DNA from: Haloplanus ruber
GTDB taxonomy: Archaea > Halobacteriota > Halobacteria > Halobacteriales > Haloferacaceae
Assembly (NCBI RefSeq): GCF_024494725.1
Contig: NZ_JANHDK010000001.1
Span: forward strand, 434,001 to 498,000
Direction of reading: 5' to 3'
Length of the DNA: 64,000 nucleotides
Positions 9,329 through 17,559 of the stretch are shown here, in pieces. Both the position numbers and the translations under genes were made by a program. The notes under the pieces were generated by a model, which was not told where the DNA came from, did no database searches, and saw nothing but the letters and a program-made list of their open reading frames with translations. Numbering within the stretch: the stretch's first letter is position 1; every line of letters begins with the position of its first letter.

Positions 9329-10291
9329 TCAGGGTGTGACGACGAGCTTTCCGAGGAAGCTGTCGTGCAGGACGTCGCGCTGGGCTTGGGCCACCTCATC
9401 CAGGTCGTAGGTGCGGGCCACGTCGATGTCGAGGTCACCCTCACCGAGCAGGGTCGCGACCCGTTCGAGTCGCGGACGCAACGTCGGCGTGTTGTACATG
9501 CTCATAAACTGGAAGGTGAGTTCCTTCCCGCGGGCGGCGCCGTCGTTCGTGAAGCCGGCCGCAGGGTCGTTCTCGCCGATGCCGACGATCCGAGCGCCGT
9601 GATCGGCCACGTCGGCGTCGAACTGGAGGTAGTCATCGAGGCGGTGATCGAGGATCACGTCCGGGCCACCTGCGCTCGCCTCGACGACGGCTTCCCGCAG
9701 GTCGTCGCGGGCGTAGTCGAGGACGGCGTCGGCTCCGAGGGCGTCGAGGTGGTCGTGGTACGCGGGCGCGGCGGTGGTGACGACACGCGCCCCGGTTGCG
9801 GCGGCGAGTTGGACGGCCGCGTGGCCCACCCCGCCGCTTCCGCCGTGGATCAGCGCCGTCTCGGCGGGTTCGAGGCTGGCGTGGTCGATCAGCGCCCGCC
9901 AGGCGGTCACAGCGGCAACCCCCGCCCCGCCCGCGGCGACGAGGTCGGCGCCGGCTGGAAGTTCGACGACGCGGTCGGTCGGGACCGCGACGTACTCCGC
10001 GCAGGTACCGTAGTGGTCCTTGTTCAGGCCGGTGGCGACCACGGCATCGCCGGCGTCGATGCCCGCGACGTCGTCGCCGACCGAGGCGGCCTCACCCGCG
10101 GCGTCGACGCCCGTGACCATCGGCAGGGTGAATGGCTCGTAGGCACCCTCGCGAAAGTAGGTGTCCACGGGGTTGACACCCGCCGCCGCCACCTCGATCA
10201 GGACCTCGTCGGCGGCCGGTTCGGGCCGGTCGATCTCCTCGACTTGCAGTACCTCGGGGCCGCCGTACTCGTGGTATCGGACTGCGCGCAT
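9329..10291 (-). CDS. Medium-chain dehydrogenase/reductase, NADPH:quinone oxidoreductase-like
   Basis: A 320-residue protein starting at MRAVRYHEYGGPEVL, the canonical opening of the zinc-free quinone oxidoreductase branch of the MDR family; a longer in-frame start adds a non-homologous arginine-rich tail. The N-terminal GroES-like fold contains VNPVDTYFREG, and the Rossmann fold has HGGSGGVGHAAVQLA. No structural or catalytic zinc-binding cysteine cluster is seen, in line with the QOR subfamily. It is cytosolic, probably NADPH-dependent, reducing a quinone or enone. It precedes the SDR on the same strand. Confidence 0.88.
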   Translation of the reverse strand: MRAVRYHEYGGPEVLQVEEIDRPEPAADEVLIEVAAAGVNPVDTYFREGAYEPFTLPMVTGVDAAGEAASVGDDVAGIDAGDAVVATGLNKDHYGTCAEYVAVPTDRVVELPAGADLVAAGGAGVAAVTAWRALIDHASLEPAETALIHGGSGGVGHAAVQLAAATGARVVTTAAPAYHDHLDALGADAVLDYARDDLREAVVEASAGGPDVILDHRLDDYLQFDADVADHGARIVGIGENDPAAGFTNDGAARGKELTFQFMSMYNTPTLRPRLERVATLLGEGDLDIDVARTYDLDEVAQAQRDVLHDSFLGKLVVTP

Positions 10292-10352
10292 GAACCGGCG
10301 TACGTGGACCGCCCGAATAAAGCCACGCTGTCCTCGATTCACCGTCCCGCCG

Positions 10353-10844
10353 TCACCAGTCGAACTCCTCGTGGACCCGGCGCCCCTCGTCGTTCAGGAC
10401 GGGGCCGACGACGTCGGTGACGCCATCGAGTACGTCCGCCGAGCGGACTGACGGACTATCCCCCGTGAACGCCCCGATTTCGTCGCCCCCGACGCTGTAG
10501 ACGACGCGGCCGAACCCCGCCCGCACCATCCCGCCGGCACACATCGGGCACGGTTCGGTGCTCGTGTACATGACCGTCTCCGCGCGGTCCGCGGGGTCGA
10601 GTTCCCGGCACGCGCGGTAGGCGAGATGGAGTTCGGGGTGGCGGCGAATGTCGTCTTCCGTGACGATTCGGTTCGAGTCGGCCATGACGACTTCATCGTC
10701 GCGGACGAGGACGCTGCCGAACGGTTCGTCGCCCCGGTCGGCGGCCTCGCGGGCGAGTTCGAAGGTCCGCTGCATGTGCGACTCGTGGTCGAAGGCGTCG
10801 AAAGCGGCGTCGGTCACGTCCCCATCGTCGACCGGGAAAGGCAT
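10353..10844 (-). CDS. Nucleoside deaminase (cytidine deaminase superfamily)
   Basis: A 163-residue protein of the zinc-dependent deaminase fold. Zinc and catalytic residues are in His69-Pro70-Glu71 (the HxE motif) and the PCPMC motif with Cys99 and Cys102, preceded by YTSTE. The HPE variant of the usual HAE resembles guanine/nucleoside deaminases more than TadA. It should hydrolytically deaminate a free base or nucleoside in purine or pyrimidine salvage; which one cannot be fixed from the sequence. It reads towards the oxidoreductase gene, 61 bases away. Confidence 0.85.
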   Translation of the reverse strand: MPFPVDDGDVTDAAFDAFDHESHMQRTFELAREAADRGDEPFGSVLVRDDEVVMADSNRIVTEDDIRRHPELHLAYRACRELDPADRAETVMYTSTEPCPMCAGGMVRAGFGRVVYSVGGDEIGAFTGDSPSVRSADVLDGVTDVVGPVLNDEGRRVHEEFDW

Positions 10845-11101
10845 TAAACGCCCGCCACGCGCCCCGACTGGTCCCGTGGTCGTGAGAGGCGTATCGACCG
10901 ATCTTGCGTTCAGAACCCGTCCGCCACGGCGTCAATCTCACTCGACACAGCGGTCGCCGAAGACACAGCCCACGTCGTACGGGCCGCCGTGGCCCTCTAT
11001 TGTGCCGTCTCGATTCTCGACCCTGGCGACGACGCCGAGTGACAGTTCGCTCCGACCGATACTACTAACTCCCATTCGCCGGTACCTCGGAACGATTCGA
11101 C

Positions 11102-12247
11102 ATGAGACTCCACGAGTATCAGGCGAAGGGTATCTTCGCCGACGCCGGGATTCCGACGCCCGACTCCCGGCTCGCGACGAGCGTCGACGAGGTGGTTGAC
11201 GCCGGGGCGGCGCTCGGTTACCCGGTCGCGGTCAAGGCACAGGTCCACGTCGGCGGCCGCGGAAAGGCCGGCGGCATCGAAATCGCGACCGACGACGACG
11301 AACTCCGCGAGGCCGCGGACGCCATCTTGGGGATGGATCTCAAGGGCTATCACGTCGACCGCGTTCTCGTCGAGTCGGCCGTCGACTTCGTGAACGAACT
11401 CTATCTCGGTGTGACGATGGACCGTGGCGAGGGCGAACCCGTCGCGATGGTCTCCTCCGAGGGTGGCGTCGATATCGAGTCGGTCGCCGAGGAGACGCCC
11501 GAGGCCATCGCCCGCGAGGGGGTCGATCCCGCGTTCGGGATGCACCCCTATCAGGCTCGCAAGGCCGTCTACGAGGCAGGGGTGCCACGCGATGTGTCCC
11601 GCGCCGTCGCAAGCGTCCTGGAGACGTTGTACGACCTCTGGGAGAGCAAGGACGCCAGCGAGGCCGAGATCAATCCGCTGATGGTGACCGACGGCGGCGA
11701 CGTCGTCGCCGCGGACGCCGTCTTGAACGTCGACGACGACGCGCTCTTTCGCCACCCCGACCTCGCGGACATGGAAGAGGAGTCGTACACCGACGACCTC
11801 GAACGCAAGGCCGGCGAATACGGCTTCGACTACGTTCGCCTCTCGGGCAACGTCGGCATCATCGGCAACGGCGCCGGCCTCGTCATGGCGACACTCGATC
11901 TCGTCGACCACTACGGCGGTGACCCCGCGAACTTCCTCGACATCGGCGGTGGCGCCAAGGCCGAACGCGTCACCAACGCCCTCGATATGGTGTTCTCCGA
12001 CCCCAACGTCGACTCCGTCGTGTTCAACATCTTCGGTGGCATCACCCGCGGCGACGAGGTGGCCCGCGGTATCAACGACGCGCTCTCGCAGTTCGACGAG
12101 ATTCCAAAGCCCGTCGTGGTCCGTCTCGCCGGGACCAACGCGAGCGAAGGGATGGAGATTCTCGACACCAGCCTCGTCCAGGTCGAGGAGACACTGGAGG
12201 ACGCCGTCCAGCGTGCGGTCGCCAACGCCGAGGAGGTGCAGTCATGA
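11102..12247 (+). CDS. sucC: Succinate-CoA ligase (ADP-forming) beta subunit
   Basis: A 381-residue ATP-grasp protein beginning [18 protein letters not shown], the standard SucC N-terminus. GGRGKAGGI supplies the ATP-grasp glycines, EINPLMV carries the metal-binding Glu and Asn, and [14 protein letters not shown] plus FLDIGGGAK mark the C-terminal domain that contacts the alpha subunit. It performs the substrate-level phosphorylation step of the TCA cycle. It overlaps sucD by ATGA, so the two chains are made together. About 250 gene-free bases upstream presumably hold its promoter. Confidence 0.97.
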   Translation: MRLHEYQAKGIFADAGIPTPDSRLATSVDEVVDAGAALGYPVAVKAQVHVGGRGKAGGIEIATDDDELREAADAILGMDLKGYHVDRVLVESAVDFVNELYLGVTMDRGEGEPVAMVSSEGGVDIESVAEETPEAIAREGVDPAFGMHPYQARKAVYEAGVPRDVSRAVASVLETLYDLWESKDASEAEINPLMVTDGGDVVAADAVLNVDDDALFRHPDLADMEEESYTDDLERKAGEYGFDYVRLSGNVGIIGNGAGLVMATLDLVDHYGGDPANFLDIGGGAKAERVTNALDMVFSDPNVDSVVFNIFGGITRGDEVARGINDALSQFDEIPKPVVVRLAGTNASEGMEILDTSLVQVEETLEDAVQRAVANAEEVQS

Positions 12248-13113
12248 GCGTCTTGGTCGACGCCGACACCCGCGTGGTCGTACAGGGGATCACCGGCGGG
12301 GAAGGCAAGTTCCACGCCGAGCAGATGATCGAGTACGGCACGAACGTCGTCGCCGGCGCGGTGCCCGGCAAAGGCGGTCAAGAGGTCGCCGGCGTTCCCG
12401 TCTACGACACCGTCCACGAGGCCGTCCGGCAGGAGGACGCGGACGCCTCCGTGGTCTTCGTTCCGCCTGCCTTCGCCGCCGACGCGCTGTTCGAGGCCCT
12501 CGACACCTCGCTCGACCTCGTCGTCGCTATCACCGAGGGCATCCCGACCCAGGACATGGCGACGGTGAACCGTCGACTCTCGGAGACGGATACGCACCTC
12601 GTCGGCCCGAACTGTCCGGGCGTCATCACGCCCGGCGAGGCGAAACTCGGCATTCTCCCCGGCAACATCTTCGCTTCGGGGAACGTCGGTCTCGTCTCCC
12701 GGTCGGGGACGCTCACCTACCAGGTGGTCGACAACCTGACCAACCGCGGCATTGGGCAGACGACCGCAATCGGCATCGGCGGCGACCCTATCATCGGCAC
12801 CTCCTTCATCGACGCTCTCGAACTCTTCGAGGCCGATCCGGAGACTGAGGCGGTCGCCATGTGCGGTGAGATCGGTGGCGAAGACGAGGAGGAAGCCGCG
12901 GAGTATATCGCCACGCAAATGGACACGCCCGTGGCGGCCTTCATCGCCGGGCGGACGGCCCCGCCGGGCAAGCGCATGGGCCACGCCGGCGCCATCGTCT
13001 CCGGGAGCGGCACCGGGACGGCCGAGAGCAAGATCAACGCGCTCAACGACGCCGGCGTTCCCGTCGGCGATACGCCCGAAGAGGTCGCGGACCACATCGA
13101 AGGCTACCTCTAG
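12244..13113 (+). CDS. sucD: Succinate-CoA ligase alpha subunit
   Basis: A 289-residue partner of SucC. The CoA-binding Rossmann domain starts with [14 protein letters not shown]; the phosphohistidine that relays phosphate is His247 in [18 protein letters not shown] and [15 protein letters not shown] are the other family signatures. The start ATG overlaps the sucC stop (ATGA). Together with SucC it interconverts succinyl-CoA, ADP and phosphate with succinate, CoA and ATP in the cytosol. Confidence 0.97.
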   Translation: MSVLVDADTRVVVQGITGGEGKFHAEQMIEYGTNVVAGAVPGKGGQEVAGVPVYDTVHEAVRQEDADASVVFVPPAFAADALFEALDTSLDLVVAITEGIPTQDMATVNRRLSETDTHLVGPNCPGVITPGEAKLGILPGNIFASGNVGLVSRSGTLTYQVVDNLTNRGIGQTTAIGIGGDPIIGTSFIDALELFEADPETEAVAMCGEIGGEDEEEAAEYIATQMDTPVAAFIAGRTAPPGKRMGHAGAIVSGSGTGTAESKINALNDAGVPVGDTPEEVADHIEGYL

Positions 13114-13171
13114 CCGCTGTACTCGCGACGCGGTCGACCATCGACGGCTTCGGACCGGCGTTCGTCGCCGG

Positions 13172-14008
13172 CTAGTCGTCGGTCGCTCCGTCGGCCATCG
13201 ACTCCGCGTCGTCGCCCGGGACGGGGAGCGTCGACAGCCTGCCCCGGTGAGTCGAGCGGTAGCCGAGGAGGACGTCGTGGCCGTCGCTGGACATGAGGAC
13301 GGGACAGAACTCCTCGTCGGCCGTCAGGTCGTCGCCGTCGACGGTGGCAAACGGTTCGCCGGCGGGAACGCGCTCGAAGTTCTCGCCGAGGAACCGGTAG
13401 GCTCGGCCGGGTTCCTTGTAGACGGGATCGGTCACCTCGTAGAAGTCGGGGTCGGGCGCGGGCGGTTCGCCAGGGAGGACATCCGTGGCCCGGAGAAAGG
13501 CCACCAGACAGTCGTAGGCGTTGTCGGCGGCCGCGGCCGAGCCTTGGTGGCCCGCCTCGATATCGACGAATCCGGGCAGTTCGACCGAGCGGCCGTCGGC
13601 GACGACGGTGAAATCGACAACGGCGTCGACGGGCAGGTGGGCCACGGCGTCGCGTTTTCGCTCGTTCAGATACGCCACGTTGGCGAACGGGCGGTCGTAG
13701 GAGACCGTCGAGTGGATGCCGAGTGCGAGACAGTCCTGGACTTCGGTCATGAGTTCGGCGGCGAGGCGCTCCTCGTACTGGTCGCTCTCGGGGTCGCCGG
13801 GCAGACACCGGTTGAGGTCCGTATCGACGTACCGGACGCCCCGCTCTAGGGCGCGTTCGTTGGCGACGATCAACTTCGCCGGGCGGTCGACGTCGGGTTC
13901 GGTTTCGAGGAAGCGCTGGATCGCACGGGCGCCACAGGGTTCGTCCCCGTGGACGGCGCCAACGACCGCGACCTCGGGGGTCCCGTCACCGACCGTGTGG
14001 ACCTGCAT
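13172..14008 (-). CDS. Succinylglutamate desuccinylase/aspartoacylase family protein
   Basis: A 278-residue zinc carboxypeptidase-like hydrolase. The metal ligands can be seen as His20 and Glu23 in GAVHGDEPCG and His99 in LGIHST, and the likely catalytic Glu151 lies in VDIEAGHQG. The DTDLNRCLPG segment is typical of the AstE/AspA family. All catalytic residues are present, so an active amidohydrolase acting on an N-acylated amino acid or similar compound is expected; no arginine succinyltransferase pathway genes are nearby, so the substrate is open. It is divergent from the next gene, sharing a 63-base spacer. Confidence 0.85.
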   Translation of the reverse strand: MQVHTVGDGTPEVAVVGAVHGDEPCGARAIQRFLETEPDVDRPAKLIVANERALERGVRYVDTDLNRCLPGDPESDQYEERLAAELMTEVQDCLALGIHSTVSYDRPFANVAYLNERKRDAVAHLPVDAVVDFTVVADGRSVELPGFVDIEAGHQGSAAAADNAYDCLVAFLRATDVLPGEPPAPDPDFYEVTDPVYKEPGRAYRFLGENFERVPAGEPFATVDGDDLTADEEFCPVLMSSDGHDVLLGYRSTHRGRLSTLPVPGDDAESMADGATDD

Positions 14009-14071
14009 GGACGGTACTGGGAGGCCCGCCCCCGAAAAACTGTCCCATCGGCTCCGGCGATAACAAGCTTG

Positions 14072-15352
14072 ATGCCCGTTCCCGGGGACAGTTCGGCCGA
14101 TGAGGATTCGAGTCAGCCGTCGGGAGGTGAGAGGGGCGGACGGCGCAACGACCGGGCGCCCGGAACGGTGATTCCGTCGCCGCCGCGGACCGTCGCCGGC
14201 CGTCTCGCCGGAGCCGACCGCCTGTCGACCGCCCAGCAGGCGATCCTGGGCTACTACGCGGAGAGCGGCCGCTTTGACTACCGCGCCCTCCGGATCAAAT
14301 CGGCGGTCGACGAGACGCTCGATGCCATCCTCGACGACGTGTACGCCGACATCGAGGACGCCGTCGCCGCGGAACTGGGCGTCGAGACGGTCGATTTCGC
14401 GTACGAGACGAAGCTCACGCTCCCGGCGGAGCTAACGCTTGGCTACCTGTACCGACGGGCAATCGCACGCTCGACGGCCGGCTACGACCCGGTCACCGAC
14501 GACGCTACCGGGCTCCGGGGACGACTGGGCCGTGTCGACCCGTCCGCGACCGCCAACCGCGAGGCGCGCGAGTACGTCGAACGCGCCGAGGAGGCGACCG
14601 CACTCATCGTCCAAGCGCTGCTCGATGGCGATATGCGCGACGCGATCAACGACGACGAGTTCGAGGACTTCGCGGTGCGTGTCGACGGCGACGACGTCGA
14701 CCGCGAGCGGGTTGCAGTGGTCGCACAGACACACCTCCAAACCGTCGTCGAGGCGGCGTTCGACCGCGCGCCCGACGCGGTGCGGGTCGCCTACGATGAC
14801 GCGGTCGAACGGTCCGAAGCCCACCAGGCACAGGACCACCGGTTCCGCGAACTGCTCGCCGACGCCCTCGACGGCGACACCGAGGCCGTCGACCGCATCG
14901 AATCCGAGTACAAGTTCGCACCTGTCCCCGACGACGCCCCATTCGAGGGCGCGGAACGCGACCTTCCGTATCTCCGGACCCAGTACGACCGCGTGGGCGT
15001 CATCTACCGCGGAATGCTCGATGCCTACCGCGGCATCGGCTTCGAAATCCCTGCCGCGTTCGGGACGTCCATCGTCCTCGCGATCATCGGCGCACAGATC
15101 TGGCTCGACGACGTCGACGACTACCGCGACGACGTGGCCGAGGGACAGCTCACGCCCGTCACCGCGGAGTATGTCCTCGCGGACGACGACCCGACGGGAT
15201 ACGAGAACGTCGTCGCCGTCGCCGAGCGCTACTTCGATTTAGCCCGGGAACACGCCGCCGAGGCAGGGTCGCCACTCAACGGCATCGCTATCGAGTACAT
15301 CCTCCGTTCGGGCGACCCGAGGCGACTCCCCGGGAGCGGCACCGACGCGTAG
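14072..15352 (+). CDS. Unrecognised haloarchaeal protein with prenyl-synthase-like aspartate-rich segments
   Basis: A 426-residue soluble, largely helical acidic protein that I do not recognise. The first 45 residues are Ser/Gly/Arg-rich and probably disordered. Two acidic clusters stand out: ILDDVYADIED near residues 86-96 and AQIWLDDVDDYRDD at 341-354, followed by EGQLTPVTAEY. The second looks like the GxxxQxxDDxxD helix of class I isoprenoid synthases, and a hydrophobic helix (GTSIVLAIIGA) precedes it, as in that fold. This is a resemblance only; overall length and the rest of the chain do not confirm it. It is divergent from the aspartoacylase gene and convergent with a small zinc-ribbon gene 2 bases from its end. 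Confidence 0.55.
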   Translation: MPVPGDSSADEDSSQPSGGERGGRRNDRAPGTVIPSPPRTVAGRLAGADRLSTAQQAILGYYAESGRFDYRALRIKSAVDETLDAILDDVYADIEDAVAAELGVETVDFAYETKLTLPAELTLGYLYRRAIARSTAGYDPVTDDATGLRGRLGRVDPSATANREAREYVERAEEATALIVQALLDGDMRDAINDDEFEDFAVRVDGDDVDRERVAVVAQTHLQTVVEAAFDRAPDAVRVAYDDAVERSEAHQAQDHRFRELLADALDGDTEAVDRIESEYKFAPVPDDAPFEGAERDLPYLRTQYDRVGVIYRGMLDAYRGIGFEIPAAFGTSIVLAIIGAQIWLDDVDDYRDDVAEGQLTPVTAEYVLADDDPTGYENVVAVAERYFDLAREHAAEAGSPLNGIAIEYILRSGDPRRLPGSGTDA

Positions 15353-15354
15353 CC

Positions 15355-15558
15355 TTACCCGGGCGCGCCGCCGCCGCCACCGGCGTACATCCGCCCAACC
15401 TCCTCTAGGTTGGGCGATCCACACTCGTCACACGTCGCCTCGTCGGCTTCCGCGTTCGTCGTGAACGTCGTATCGCACTCTTGACACTCGTAGTCGTAGA
15501 GCACTGTCTCCCCGTCGTCGGGTGCCAATAGCTCCTTTACCTTGTCCATGAGGCTCAT
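15355..15558 (-). CDS. Small zinc-ribbon protein (FmdB-like)
   Basis: A 67-residue protein with an N-terminal amphipathic helix MSLMDKVKELL, then a four-cysteine ribbon, YECQECDTTF and CDECGSPNL, and a glycine-rich tail. The spacing matches FmdB-type putative regulatory zinc ribbons. Its start is far enough from the gene upstream for an independent promoter. It ends 2 bases from the convergent 426-residue gene. Function unknown; protein or nucleic-acid binding is the usual inference. Confidence 0.85.
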   Translation of the reverse strand: MSLMDKVKELLAPDDGETVLYDYECQECDTTFTTNAEADEATCDECGSPNLEEVGRMYAGGGGGAPG

Positions 15559-15614
15559 ACGTCACCACCGACCACACGTTACCGAGTATCGTACATAATT
15601 GTTCGTGTTTCCCG

Positions 15615-16241
15615 TCAGCTTCGACCCAGGTCGAGCGTCGATCCGTCCGCGACCAAGACGCCACGCTCGATTGCCGTCTCCAGAATACGGTCACACTGTG
15701 GCTTCGATACGTCGTACGCGCCCGTCACGATGTCGACGAGTGTGGTCCGTTCCATCGGGAACTCGCGGTTCTGGAGGAGGCGCAACACCGTGTAATACTC
15801 TTCGGGGACGTCGTCGTCCACCGCCCCACCCTCGTCGTCGCTCGTCGTCGACCGCTCACCAGTCCGTTCGTCTGTCGCTTCCGAGTTCGACGACGGTTCC
15901 GGTGGCGTCCGGTCGCTCGGCGAAGCGTCCGCCTCGTCCACCGCCTTGGGTGTCGCATCCCCGTCCGCCCCCGCGTCGGCCGTTCCCGTCGACGCCCCGC
16001 CGTCGGCACCCGATCCGAAGGTGACTTCCTGCAGCGATGCGGGTCCGGGGTTGGTCGTGCCCGCCGTCTCGGACGCCTCGGCTAGTGGTTCGAGCATTCG
16101 CCGGAGTTTCTCGTGACAGGCCGAACACAGTACCGCTGACCGCCCGTTTCCGCCGGCGTCGAGACGCTCTGGCACCACCTCATACTCGTGAAGCGAGTCG
16201 CCGACGCCGCCACAGAAGTAACAGGAGCGCAACTGAACCAT
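15615..16241 (-). CDS. Zinc-finger plus C-terminal winged-helix haloarchaeal protein
   Basis: A 208-residue protein with three parts. Residues 1-50 hold two CxxC pairs, Cys7/Cys10 and Cys39/Cys42, in SCYFCGG and LCSACHEKL, like a treble-clef or HNH-type zinc site but without an obvious catalytic HNH triad. Residues about 55-135 are a low-complexity Ala/Gly/Asp/Ser/Thr linker. Residues about 140-208 form a helical domain with PEEYYTVLRLL and YDVSKPQCDRILETAIERG that looks like a winged helix. A DNA-binding regulator is the likely role. It faces a 150-base divergent promoter region shared with a 37-codon zinc protein. Confidence 0.7.
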   Translation of the reverse strand: MVQLRSCYFCGGVGDSLHEYEVVPERLDAGGNGRSAVLCSACHEKLRRMLEPLAEASETAGTTNPGPASLQEVTFGSGADGGASTGTADAGADGDATPKAVDEADASPSDRTPPEPSSNSEATDERTGERSTTSDDEGGAVDDDVPEEYYTVLRLLQNREFPMERTTLVDIVTGAYDVSKPQCDRILETAIERGVLVADGSTLDLGRS

Positions 16242-16362
16242 ACGTCCTCTCCCGAGGGGCGCGTGCTAAGTGTTTCCGGTCCCCCATCCGGGACGGTAAC
16301 GACCGTTCGTAGGGAGAAGTCGGAAAAAATCCGTTGCCCGTGCCCCAATATGGCAGAAAGGT

Positions 16363-16370
16363 TAATTATC
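16363..16370 (+). promoter_or_regulatory. TATA box for the 37-codon zinc-finger gene
   Basis: TTAATTAT is the only AT-rich octamer in a GC-rich spacer and is centred about 26 bases before the ATG at 16392. That spacing predicts a leaderless transcript beginning at the start codon. Confidence 0.6.
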
Positions 16371-16391
16371 GAGCATACGTGATGGGTTGTT

Positions 16392-16505
16392 ATGGCGCGC
16401 TACGTCTGTCCGGGGTGTGACCGGGAGATCGAAGCGGGACCGTTTCGGGTGACCTGTCCGACCTGTGGTGGACGGCTGGTCAACTACCGGCGCGCCCGAT
16501 CATAG
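16392..16505 (+). CDS. 37-residue double zinc-knuckle protein
   Basis: A very short gene encoding 37 residues with two cysteine pairs, CPGCDRE and CPTCGGR, that together can bind one zinc ion. It starts at ATG directly after a well-placed TATA element and ends TAG. Haloarchaea encode many such zinc-finger micro-proteins of under 70 residues, some affecting growth, swarming or biofilm formation, but this one cannot be matched to a named member. The C-terminal RRARS tail is basic, which would suit nucleic-acid contact. Confidence 0.75.
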   Translation: MARYVCPGCDREIEAGPFRVTCPTCGGRLVNYRRARS

Positions 16506-16546
16506 CCGGCGGCACCACGGCAGCCGTCCGGACCGCCGCCCTCGTC

Positions 16547-17341
16547 TCAGTGGGTGAGTTCGTCGGGATCGACCTGTTTTGCGGCCTCCCAGTACGCCTC
16601 GAAGGTCTCGCGTGCCCAGTCGCGAACCGCCACGTCGTCGGTGTCGACCGACGCCTGTAGGATACCGTTCTCGTCTCGGAGAAGCATGTGGACCACGCTG
16701 TCCGCGACGGTCACCGCCACGGGAATCTCTCCGTCCCGTACCCGCACCGTCGCCGCCGAAGTCTCCAGCAGCGACCCGAGGCGGCGCCGGAGGCCAGCGT
16801 CGTCGGCGACGGCGTCCAGCGCGCTCCGTGAGAGGACGCCCTCGAAGGTCATCTCACCGGCGTTCACCCGCTTCTCGATCACCCGGAGGCTTCCCTCGTT
16901 GAACGCGTGGGAGAATACCCGTACCTCTGTGGCTGTCCGGAGAAAGTCGAGCACTCGCTTGACCGGTGCGTTCGGCTTCGTCCCGCTTGGCACGGTGATC
17001 GTCGCGTCCGCGAACCGTCGTAGGTCGAAGCCAAGTTCGTCGGCTGGGAGATAGCGGACGATCGGTCGGAGTTCGCCCTCGATCTCCATGATCTCCAGTA
17101 GGTCGAGAAAGCCCTCCGCGACAAGCGTTCCCGTCGCGGTGGCGACGTATCCGCCTTCGATCCGCCGGATCCACGACCGTTCCTCGAAGTCCCGGAGAAT
17201 CCGCCCGAGCGTCGCCTGGGACGCGCCCGTCGCCACCACGAGGTCCGTGCGCGTGTGTGGCTCCTGTGCAAGTCGGCGGAGGACCGCCACCCGGTTCGGC
17301 GAGAGCGCGAGGAACTCGATCTCCGACAGTGCCGACTCCAT
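16547..17341 (-). CDS. Winged-helix regulator with FilR1 (DUF1724) domain
   Basis: A 264-residue protein. The N-terminal 65 residues form a winged helix (LSPNRVAVLRRLAQ, RTDLVVATGASQATLGRIL as the recognition helix region, then a GGYVATATG wing). Residues about 100-260 resemble the FilR1/DUF1724 domain found in archaeal one-component regulators, ending in FEAYWEAAKQV. It probably senses a small ligand and binds DNA. The divergently arranged EamA transporter unit begins about 145 bases upstream of its start, making that transporter a plausible target. Confidence 0.8.
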   Translation of the reverse strand: MESALSEIEFLALSPNRVAVLRRLAQEPHTRTDLVVATGASQATLGRILRDFEERSWIRRIEGGYVATATGTLVAEGFLDLLEIMEIEGELRPIVRYLPADELGFDLRRFADATITVPSGTKPNAPVKRVLDFLRTATEVRVFSHAFNEGSLRVIEKRVNAGEMTFEGVLSRSALDAVADDAGLRRRLGSLLETSAATVRVRDGEIPVAVTVADSVVHMLLRDENGILQASVDTDDVAVRDWARETFEAYWEAAKQVDPDELTH

Positions 17342-17450
17342 GATCGCAGTCCGCTCCGGCGCGACAAACCACTTTCGCCCCGTGAAATCGTTGCACGGCC
17401 CGAACGCACCGGACGGACTGCACGTCTTTCTTGCTATGAAATAATTTACG

Positions 17451-17460
17451 AATTAAACTA
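17451..17460 (+). promoter_or_regulatory. TATA box upstream of the leader ORF/EamA unit
   Basis: AATTAAACTA sits in an AT-rich tract in an otherwise GC-rich spacer. It is centred about 32 bases before the ATG at 17488, so the predicted transcript starts at or just before that codon and not near the EamA GTG 100 bases away. Confidence 0.5.
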
Positions 17461-17487
17461 AACGGCTCCGTCGCGTACGTGTATTCG

Positions 17488-17559
17488 ATGAGTATCCGAC
17501 AGCGGATTTCGACCTTCGGACCGCGCGACGAACAGACCTTCCACGGGGTTGGGGAGTGA
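17488..17559 (+). CDS. Possible 23-codon leader ORF coupled to the EamA gene
   Basis: ATG to TGA encodes MSIRQRISTF plus 13 further residues ending in GVGE. Its stop overlaps the GTG start of the transporter as GTGA, and its ATG sits where the TATA element at 17451 predicts a leaderless transcript to begin. Both facts suggest it is translated and couples translation to the transporter. The frame differs from that of the transporter, so it is not an N-terminal extension. No homology is recognised and the length is too short for codon statistics. Confidence 0.4.
   Translation: MSIRQRISTFGPRDEQTFHGVGE

Noticed and set aside
10632-10645. Apparent loss of the HAE motif in the nucleoside deaminase
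   Set aside because: His-Pro-Glu is in place of His-Ala-Glu, so the zinc ligand and catalytic Glu are kept, as in other nucleoside deaminases.
11911-13095. Long minus-strand ORFs opposite sucCD
   Set aside because: They are mirror frames of high-GC genes with well-conserved sense products; no family match and no promoter.
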